A DNA stretch of 31,742 nucleotides from positions 1 to 31,742 of the forward strand of contig DAOWFN010000049.1 in NCBI GenBank assembly GCA_030637945.1, written 5' to 3'. Source of the stretch: Gammaproteobacteria bacterium. GTDB lineage: Bacteria > Pseudomonadota > Gammaproteobacteria > SZUA-229. The notes under the pieces are model-generated. The model saw only the letters and a program-made list of their open reading frames with translations, made no database searches and was not told the DNA's origin. Below, piece by piece: positions 25,980-31,742 of this stretch. The position numbers were made by a program, and so were the translations under genes. Within the stretch, counting starts at the first letter, position 1, and each line of letters opens with the position of its first letter.

Positions 25980-26624
25980 ATGTTAACAGTCGTTGGAAAT
26001 CTAAAGGGTGGTACTGGTAAAAGCACGGTTGCTTTTAATTTGGCCGTTTGGCTGGCGCATGACAAAACAGGTGTGATGGCATTTGATCTTGACCCTCAAT
26101 GTACATTGGTGGATGTGTGTGATGTCAGGGTAGAGGACGGTTTTGAGCCTACTTTTGAGGTTTCTACTAATCTGGCTGAGCTTGAGACGAGAGTTCTGGA
26201 TACAAAGAGGACGAAACCAATTATTGCTGACATCAGTGTTGGTAATATGCCTGCGATGGAAAAGGCAATCTCTTTAGCAGATCGTATACTTATTCCGGTA
26301 CAGCCAAGTCAGGCTGATATCTGGTCAACGCAACGATTTTTAAAAATTGTACGAAACAGTATGAATAATGATAAAAAACCAGAAGTCCTGGGGTTTATTA
26401 ATCGTGCTGACACCCATATAGGTATCCGTGAGACGGATGAAGCTGAGAGAGCACTGCAGATGATGCAGGGGATAACACCGCTGGATATTCGCCTCTATCA
26501 GCGTACTGCTTATCGTCGTTCGTTCAGCGAAGGGTTAAGCGTGTTTGAGCTCGATCCGATGGGTAAAGCTTCAAAAGAGATGCAAGAATTGGCAACGTTA
26601 CTGGACCGATTTCCAGTTGGTTAA
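25980..26624 (+). CDS. Orphan ParA/MinD-type positioning ATPase
   Basis: A 214-residue ParA-superfamily ATPase. The deviant Walker A motif KGGTGKST has the signature lysine K9 and catalytic K14. The Walker A' region reads FDLDPQ at 35-40, and the PVQPS segment follows the switch region. There is no N-terminal helix-turn-helix, so it resembles small chromosomal ParA proteins that position cargo (carboxysomes, chemoreceptor arrays) rather than plasmid ParA. No parB gene or centromere-like repeats are adjacent. It is the first of five closely spaced genes whose products are membrane-anchored or membrane-remodelling, so its cargo may be a membrane-associated structure. That cargo is an inference. 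Start ATG 25980 lacks a strong ribosome site but gives the canonical N-terminus. Confidence 0.87.
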   Translation: MLTVVGNLKGGTGKSTVAFNLAVWLAHDKTGVMAFDLDPQCTLVDVCDVRVEDGFEPTFEVSTNLAELETRVLDTKRTKPIIADISVGNMPAMEKAISLADRILIPVQPSQADIWSTQRFLKIVRNSMNNDKKPEVLGFINRADTHIGIRETDEAERALQMMQGITPLDIRLYQRTAYRRSFSEGLSVFELDPMGKASKEMQELATLLDRFPVG

Positions 26625-26666
26625 TAGTCGTTTGCAAATTAAAGAGACACGAGTTTAGAGGTTTTC

Positions 26667-27659
26667 ATGAAAATTATACGTTGGTTATTAAGTCATTCCT
26701 TCCTTATCCTGTTAATTGTGATCGTGATATATGGATATATGTTCTGGGGTAATCTGTTAGGTAAAGATACGCCGGCAGGAAAAGCAGTCGCTTATCTATC
26801 CAGTGAGTTTGTCGAGGTGGAAGAGTTCGTCAATGCAGTTAAAGCCAAACACGCCAGGTTAAATGGAGACACGGTCTCGACCCAGGGTGCATCTGAAGCG
26901 GCATCATCTGAAACAATAGATACGGCTCCCCCAGCTAATACCGTTGAATCACCCGAGATAGCCGCCATAGCGGAATCAGAAGTGGTTGAGTCTGGCGCGA
27001 TAGTTCATGAAGTAGCTGCAACTGAAAATGCTGTCGATATCGAGGCAGCGAATGATGTTTCAGGAAAACAGAGCGCCGAACAGGTGAATATTCAGCAACT
27101 GTCAGTTAATACCAGTCAAGAGAGTGCTCAGCAGGCTCCTGCAGATGTTATCGAGCCAAAAGTTGATGAGACGTTGATAGATAGACAGGACAGCAAGACG
27201 CTAAATGAGGTACAGTCAGTCGCCTCTCAAGCGGCAGTGGCCATGATGGATAGTGATGTAAAGGAAACTTTTGTCTCGCCAGAAATCGAAAGGCAACTGA
27301 AAAATGTAGATGATCAAGGTAAGGTGCTCGATGAGTCACAACGCAGCGGTGTGGTGAGGACGAACTGGATTACGGCAAGAAAGTCTTTTTATCAGCGTAA
27401 TTACGCTCTATCGGAGCAGAATTATCGAGCGGTGATCGCAGGCACAGAAGATAATTTTGATGCTTACGGCGAACTCGGTAACGTGTATTTTAATCAAGGA
27501 AAAAAACAGCAAGCGGCTACAGCTTATTTTGAAGCAGCAGCTATACTTGTTCGTAAAGGCCAGATAGATCGAGCAAGAAGCCTGGTCGGGTTATTGAATC
27601 TTCTAAATAAAGACAAAGCGGATGAATTGCGACAGTTAATTGATACTGCGATGTCTTAA
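26667..27659 (+). CDS. Membrane-anchored protein with disordered linker and C-terminal TPR
   Basis: A 330-residue protein. One N-terminal membrane helix (about 7-28) is followed by a long acidic linker rich in Ala, Glu, Ser and Val (about 60-225) that is probably disordered. The C-terminal domain is helical and TPR-like (about 235-328, including FYQRNYALSEQNYRAVIAG and AYGELGNVYFNQGKKQQAA). TPR domains bind partner proteins; here the domain hangs on a flexible tether. By the positive-inside rule (KIIRW before the helix) the TPR would be periplasmic. This is a plausible adaptor or scaffold. GAGG lies before the ATG. It is 42 bases after the ParA gene, clearly in the same unit. No specific family is recognised. 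Confidence 0.72.
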   Translation: MKIIRWLLSHSFLILLIVIVIYGYMFWGNLLGKDTPAGKAVAYLSSEFVEVEEFVNAVKAKHARLNGDTVSTQGASEAASSETIDTAPPANTVESPEIAAIAESEVVESGAIVHEVAATENAVDIEAANDVSGKQSAEQVNIQQLSVNTSQESAQQAPADVIEPKVDETLIDRQDSKTLNEVQSVASQAAVAMMDSDVKETFVSPEIERQLKNVDDQGKVLDESQRSGVVRTNWITARKSFYQRNYALSEQNYRAVIAGTEDNFDAYGELGNVYFNQGKKQQAATAYFEAAAILVRKGQIDRARSLVGLLNLLNKDKADELRQLIDTAMS

Positions 27660-27689
27660 TATTTTTTGTAAATTTTTTTGGGTTATTAT

Positions 27690-28280
27690 ATGTTTTACGC
27701 GTTACGCAATTTATTTTCGTTGATCGGTTTTATCGTTGTTGTCGCAGCTATTTATGTGGCAGTTACATTTGCACCGATGATGAAGGCATTTGATTCTTTT
27801 GATGAAAAAGCCATTGGTGTATACGGTGAGATGATGGAGACACTTCTTGAAACGGGTAACGCTGCGGAAGCGACAGTGTGGAAAGTTCCTGTGGAAGAAG
27901 ATTTGACTGTTGAAGACGTGGAATTGGCCATAAGGGCTGTCGCTAATGAGCTTAATATTAAAAATGTTGGCGAGCTTCCATTATCTGCTCAAGTAGAAGC
28001 AATGAGCGGTAAGAAATCACGTTTCTTTAAAATATATATGTTTTGTAATGCACTAACCGCCGCGCAGATGCTTGAATACAGTGATGCATATTCAGCATAT
28101 TTACCTTGCCGTGTTAGTCTGGTCGAAGATAAAGAAGGTAAGTTGTGGCTGTATTCGTTAAATATGGATGCCATGATTTATGGTGGAAAACCGTTGCCGG
28201 CAGCATTAAAAGAAGAAGCTATGGGTGTTAAGAAAATTATTTTAGAGATTATGAATCGAGGCGCTGAAGGCGATTTTTAA
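27690..28280 (+). CDS. Membrane-anchored DUF302-like protein
   Basis: A 196-residue protein with one N-terminal membrane helix (about 7-28) and a soluble domain at about 55-190. The segment FKIYMFCNALTAAQM, then YLPCRVSLVEDKEG and WLYSLNMDAMIYGG, resembles the DUF302 family, which shows a PCR(V/I) motif (here P139-C140-R141) followed by a strand-rich end. DUF302 function is unknown; some members bind heme or occur with sulfur or redox genes. The N-terminal in-frame TTG at 27678 is rejected in favour of ATG 27690. It follows the TPR gene by 30 bases and precedes the next gene by a single base, which suggests tight co-expression. Confidence 0.65.
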   Translation: MFYALRNLFSLIGFIVVVAAIYVAVTFAPMMKAFDSFDEKAIGVYGEMMETLLETGNAAEATVWKVPVEEDLTVEDVELAIRAVANELNIKNVGELPLSAQVEAMSGKKSRFFKIYMFCNALTAAQMLEYSDAYSAYLPCRVSLVEDKEGKLWLYSLNMDAMIYGGKPLPAALKEEAMGVKKIILEIMNRGAEGDF

Positions 28281-28281
28281 G

Positions 28282-29238
28282 ATGTCGGATGATGAAAAGA
28301 TTGATAAGTCGTCAATGAAAAAAGACGCTGCTTCAAAAAAAACAGCCAGTAAGGCTACCTCTGCAACTGCTAAGGCAGCTGCTTCGGGCGAAGAAGATAT
28401 GATGTCAGCTGCAAAGAAGATAAGTGAATTAGATAAACAAGCAGCTGATAATGTCGTTAAGTCTAAGAAGGGCAGTGAAGATTTAAAGGCGCGTGCCCAT
28501 GAAGCGAAGCAGCGCGCCCAGAAAAAAATTCTGGAGGAAGCTTATGTTAGTGATAAGCCTACTGACCCACTCGAGCGATTAGCGAATACATTTGACAGCA
28601 GTGCCAAGCGCTGGGAAATGGTTGTATATCCGTCGTTGTTCGCATTCGTGTTATTGGCGGGATATGGTTTCTTCCTGATCTATCGATTGACTCACGACAT
28701 CTCTACCTTGTCCCAATCGGTGACACGGATGGCAGTAATCGTATCTGATGCTATGCCTCGTATGACAAAAGACCTGAACACGATGACAGGCAGTATCGAT
28801 AATATGACGGGTGATATTGGTGGTATGACGACGGAGATCAGTTCCATGTCTACTCAGATGAATAGTTTGACGCCGATGAGTAAAAATATCCAAAGCATGA
28901 CACATAATATAGGTAGTATGAATCAATCTGTTTATGGGATGCAGCGTGATATGCATGGAATGAACCGTACGGTATCAAGTGGTCCGTTTGGCATGATGAA
29001 TGACATGATGCCATTTAGTTCCAGTACTAACGTACCGCCTCCCGTACAGCCAAGACCAGTGTGGCCATCGTACAATCCGGCACCGCGAAGGGGATATGCA
29101 ATGCCTAATACTAAAGCGCCAGCTCCGGTAGCCAAAACCCCATCGAAGCCGGCTCCGGTTAAAAAAGCTGTTCCCCAGGAAAAGATAGCATCAAAAGTAA
29201 AAGTACCAGGTGCGAGTCCGGTGTCACTTAAAAAGTAA
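28282..29238 (+). CDS. Membrane protein with ten Met-rich heptads and Pro-rich tail
   Basis: A 318-residue protein. The N-terminal part (1-110) is charged and Lys/Ala-rich with helical segments, probably cytoplasmic. One membrane helix is at about 112-135. Residues 161-230 form ten exact seven-residue repeats: five of the type MTxxIxx, such as MTGSIDN and MTGDIGG, then five with hydrophobic first and Met fourth positions. This predicts a Met-lined coiled coil. A Met/Gly/Pro-rich segment (GPFGMMNDMMPF) and a Pro- and Lys-rich tail follow. The family is not recognised. It may be a scaffold or receptor-like partner of the ParA or GTPase proteins, or a metal-binding surface. The start codon lies one base after the stop of the DUF302-like gene, with AAGG upstream. 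Confidence 0.72.
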   Translation: MSDDEKIDKSSMKKDAASKKTASKATSATAKAAASGEEDMMSAAKKISELDKQAADNVVKSKKGSEDLKARAHEAKQRAQKKILEEAYVSDKPTDPLERLANTFDSSAKRWEMVVYPSLFAFVLLAGYGFFLIYRLTHDISTLSQSVTRMAVIVSDAMPRMTKDLNTMTGSIDNMTGDIGGMTTEISSMSTQMNSLTPMSKNIQSMTHNIGSMNQSVYGMQRDMHGMNRTVSSGPFGMMNDMMPFSSSTNVPPPVQPRPVWPSYNPAPRRGYAMPNTKAPAPVAKTPSKPAPVKKAVPQEKIASKVKVPGASPVSLKK

Positions 29239-29270
29239 CGAACCAACAACTAAAGGAAGGATGAGACTGC

Positions 29271-30770
29271 ATGTTAAATCGCCCGGATAAATCCATTCGT
29301 GAACGATTAACTAAACTGGAAACTCATTTAAATAATGAAAATCCACTGCTTTTTGCTGTTGTTTCACAATTCAAAAAGCTCGATACGATTGCTTATAAGA
29401 TGGGTTTACTGGACACCAGAGAGTCTTATGCAACCAGTATCCCGTGGTGGCCGCTAGTCTCTATTCTAGGTACATTTTCTGCTGGAAAATCATCATTCAT
29501 CAATAATTTTCTTGGCGATGAATTACAGCTTACCGGTAATCAGGCTGTTGATGATAAATTCACCGTCGTCACCTACAGCAACAGTAAGGATCATCGTGTT
29601 TTACCCGGTGTTGCACTAAATTCTGATCCACGTTTCCCTTTTTATCAGATGAGTGATGAGATCGAAAAGGTCGCGTCTGGTGAAGGCCGACGGATAGATG
29701 CTTATCTGCAGATGAAAACATCGCATTCAGATAAGTTAAGTGGAAAAATTATTATCGATTCACCGGGATTTGATGCTGATGAACAGCGCAATGCGATCTT
29801 ACGTCTGACAGATCACATCGTCGATCTGTCTGATCTGGTTCTGGTGTTCTTTGATGCCAGACACCCCGAGCCGGGAGCGATGCACGACACACTGGATCAT
29901 CTGGTCGGTAATACGATCCATCGCAGTGATTCTGAAAAATTTCTGTATATCCTCAATCAGATTGATACCGCTGCACACGAAGATAATCCTGAAGCTGTCG
30001 TTGCTGCATGGCAGCGCGCACTCGCTGCCAAGGGCCTGACTGCCGGGCGTTTTTATTCTATCTATAATAGTGATGTTTCTGTACCGATAGAAGATGAAGC
30101 GGTGCGGCAGCGTTTTGAAAAAAAATGTAATCAGGATAAATCGGCAATTTTCGAGCGCATACATCAAGTGGAGATCGAACGTTCGTATCGGATAATAGGT
30201 GCTTTGCAGACTATTGCGGGTGACATCGAAAATCAGGTTGTGCCCATCGTGAAAGACGCGATGACAAAATGGTTAAAGATGGTTTTAATTCTGGATGCAT
30301 TCGCTATCGGAATATTTTTTCTTGTGCTGTTTGTGCTTGGGCAGTGGTTTGATCCATGGGCGTTGTTTGTTTATGATTTTGCCAATGACGGCATAGTGTC
30401 ATCGATAAAGCTAGGCGTGACGATACTTGGTTTTTCAGTGGTGCATTTTTCAGCGCGGCGTTTTTCAGCAAAAGTTATAGCAAAAAAAATTACCACAAAA
30501 ATATCGATAGATAAGAACCTGGCTGGCGAGCATCGAGAAGGCAAAATTCTGGCTGGAAATATAAAACAGGCGTTCCTTAAAAATACGCAGCCATTGAGAA
30601 GTATATTCAGGCCGATGCCGGTAGGCTGGTCGATGCGTTCGAAACGCGTGCTCGCACAGGTCGCTTCTGACGCTTGCGGGTTTATTCAGACCATGAATGA
30701 TCGTTATACAAAACCATCGGGTAAAGCAGAGGAAATAGAAAAAACAGAGCTTGAAGAAGTCGAAGTTTAA
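29271..30770 (+). CDS. EHD/dynamin-like membrane GTPase
   Basis: A 499-residue large GTPase. Motifs: G1 GTFSAGKSS at 67-75, a threonine switch region near TVVTY (98-102), G3 DSPG at 163-166 within DSPGFDADEQRN, and G4 NQID at 229-232. The G3 surroundings and the FFDARHPE segment resemble eukaryotic EHD ATPases and bacterial dynamin-like proteins. Two membrane segments lie at about 337-360 and 377-396, between helical stalk-like regions, so it is a resident membrane protein. Such proteins bend, tubulate or fuse membranes using nucleotide hydrolysis. A strong AAGGAAGG precedes the ATG by ten bases. It is the last gene of the ParA-led unit. Bacterial dynamins often occur in pairs; here there is only one. 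Confidence 0.85.
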   Translation: MLNRPDKSIRERLTKLETHLNNENPLLFAVVSQFKKLDTIAYKMGLLDTRESYATSIPWWPLVSILGTFSAGKSSFINNFLGDELQLTGNQAVDDKFTVVTYSNSKDHRVLPGVALNSDPRFPFYQMSDEIEKVASGEGRRIDAYLQMKTSHSDKLSGKIIIDSPGFDADEQRNAILRLTDHIVDLSDLVLVFFDARHPEPGAMHDTLDHLVGNTIHRSDSEKFLYILNQIDTAAHEDNPEAVVAAWQRALAAKGLTAGRFYSIYNSDVSVPIEDEAVRQRFEKKCNQDKSAIFERIHQVEIERSYRIIGALQTIAGDIENQVVPIVKDAMTKWLKMVLILDAFAIGIFFLVLFVLGQWFDPWALFVYDFANDGIVSSIKLGVTILGFSVVHFSARRFSAKVIAKKITTKISIDKNLAGEHREGKILAGNIKQAFLKNTQPLRSIFRPMPVGWSMRSKRVLAQVASDACGFIQTMNDRYTKPSGKAEEIEKTELEEVEV

Positions 30771-30820
30771 ATATTTTCAAAGTTTACCGGGTGCGATGCC
30801 AGTAAATTAAGCTGGTTTTT

Positions 30821-30849
30821 ATGTAGGTGCGAATTCATTCGCACCTACA
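30821..30849. repeat. REP-like palindrome, copy 2
   Basis: Perfect 13-bp arms (TGTAGGTGCGAAT, 30822-30834, and its complement, 30837-30849) are separated by TC. All 29 bases are identical to the copy at 10545-10573. It sits between convergent genes, as copy 1 does. Confidence 0.85.
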
Positions 30850-30859
30850 ATAGATAAAG

Positions 30860-31708
30860 TTAATTTGCAGGCTTAGCTAAACACTGCCCCAGTTTTATTT
30901 CAGCACCGGCAACAATTGAGTTATCAATTTCCATCCTGTCTGTCGCTAATACGATTACGGTCGATCCTAGATTAAAGCGTCCCATTTCTTCGCCACGTTT
31001 TAGAGTGAATTCTTTATCACGGTAATCAAAGCGTTTGATTTTTTTCGCTTCACTGGTGATTAATCCATGCCACACTGTCTCTATTGCAGAAACATTAATG
31101 GCACCAACCAGGATCATCGCCATCGGTCCCTGTGCGGTCTCAAAATAGCAGACACAGCGTTCGTTACGAGCAAATAGTCGGGGAATATGGTTAACCGTAG
31201 ACGGCGCAACGCTGAACAGTCGTCCCGGAATGTATTGCATATGCTTGAGGGTACCGTTGGTTGGCATATGGATACGATGATAATCTCTCGGTGATAGATA
31301 CAGCGTTGCGAATAACCCGTTTTTGAAAATGTCCGCAAGCTTCTCGTCACCACCAAGTAATTCTAACAGGCTGTAATCATGACCTTTTGCTTGAAAGATG
31401 CGGCCATTTTCTATCGCTTGTGCCTGGCTTATTGAACCATCAACAGGGCACAGCCAGTTCGTTTCCTCCGGATCAAAAGGACGGCATTCTGGTTTTAGTG
31501 CCCGGGTAAAAAATGCGTTGAGAGATTCGTATGCGAACATATCCTCCTCGATGGCTTCATGCATTTTTACCGGATTAAGATCGGTGTAGATTTTGATAAT
31601 TAAATTTTTTATAGGGATCCAGCGAATCCGTGCGCCTTTGAACATTAACCAGGAAATAGCGTGATGCGGCAGGATGTAAAAGATTGACGCGAGTAGTTTT
31701 TGCTTCAT
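30860..31708 (-). CDS. psd: Phosphatidylserine decarboxylase proenzyme
   Basis: A 282-residue proenzyme of the Psd family. The self-cleavage site LGST is at 247-250, where cleavage between G248 and S249 creates the pyruvoyl group. The conserved DGSISQAQ and SPRDYHRIHMP segments carry the Asp and His of the processing triad. It makes phosphatidylethanolamine at the inner membrane. It is shorter than E. coli Psd (322) but near the length of the Pseudomonas enzyme. Psd lies near epmA in E. coli and near fimX in Pseudomonas, as I recall, so the neighbourhood is partly conserved. The start at 31708 leaves 34 bases to the window edge, where nothing more is seen. Confidence 0.95.
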   Translation of the reverse strand: MKQKLLASIFYILPHHAISWLMFKGARIRWIPIKNLIIKIYTDLNPVKMHEAIEEDMFAYESLNAFFTRALKPECRPFDPEETNWLCPVDGSISQAQAIENGRIFQAKGHDYSLLELLGGDEKLADIFKNGLFATLYLSPRDYHRIHMPTNGTLKHMQYIPGRLFSVAPSTVNHIPRLFARNERCVCYFETAQGPMAMILVGAINVSAIETVWHGLITSEAKKIKRFDYRDKEFTLKRGEEMGRFNLGSTVIVLATDRMEIDNSIVAGAEIKLGQCLAKPAN

Positions 31709-31742
31709 ATAGATCTGTGTAGCGTGAATTTGGCGAAACGCC

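Noticed and set aside
25980..26624. Plasmid partition ParA
   Set aside because: There is no ParB, no centromere-like repeats and no replication gene, and the surroundings are chromosomal.
29261..29270. ATG at 29261 as start of the dynamin-like GTPase
   Set aside because: It is out of frame and directly abuts the Shine-Dalgarno sequence; ATG 29271 has correct spacing.

Overview
The window is chromosomal DNA of a Gram-negative gammaproteobacterium with moderate to low GC. The evidence is a set of housekeeping genes typical of that class (xerD-dsbC, parE-parC, epmB/efp/epmA, psd), an AcrB-type RND pump, and several Sec-type signal peptides. A FimX-like protein beside a PilZ-domain protein points to type IV pilus biology. 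A small Asn/Gly/Trp/Tyr-rich exported protein resembles sulfur globule proteins, so a sulfur-oxidising lifestyle is plausible but not proven. I see no rRNA, tRNA, CRISPR array, insertion sequence or prophage. No stretch of 300 bases or more lacks a gene.

Layout. 1-0.7 kb: two short Lys/Ala-rich histone-like basic proteins, then a strong terminator. 0.7-2.6 kb: xerD and dsbC. 2.6-6.2 kb, minus strand: a large AddA/RecB-type helicase-nuclease. 6.3-10.55 kb: topoisomerase IV (parE, parC). 10.6-14.7 kb, minus strand: a PilZ-domain protein followed by a FimX-like REC-PAS-GGDEF-EAL protein whose catalytic motifs are all degenerate. 14.8-17.6 kb: the complete EF-P system, with epmB divergent from efp-epmA. 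17.8-22.9 kb: an RND adaptor and an RND pump with an unusual Pro-rich and Lys/Ala-rich C-terminal tail. 22.9-25.9 kb: four exported proteins, three of low complexity (one sulfur-globule-like) and one LolA/DUF4412-like. 26.0-30.8 kb: a ParA-type ATPase, a membrane-anchored TPR protein, a membrane-anchored DUF302-like protein, a membrane protein with ten exact Met-rich heptads, and an EHD/dynamin-like GTPase with two membrane segments. 30.9-31.7 kb, minus strand: psd.

The most interesting part is the 13-kb run of plus-strand genes from 17.8 to 30.8 kb. Its last five genes are tightly spaced and combine a positioning ATPase, membrane-anchored scaffold-like proteins and a membrane-remodelling GTPase. 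They lie directly downstream of exported low-complexity proteins. I propose, as inference only, that this is an uncharacterised system for building or positioning an envelope-associated body such as a periplasmic sulfur inclusion. The alternative is that two or three unrelated operons happen to be neighbours. A near-identical 29-bp palindromic repeat occurs at 10.5 kb and 30.8 kb, close to the two ends of the non-housekeeping part.
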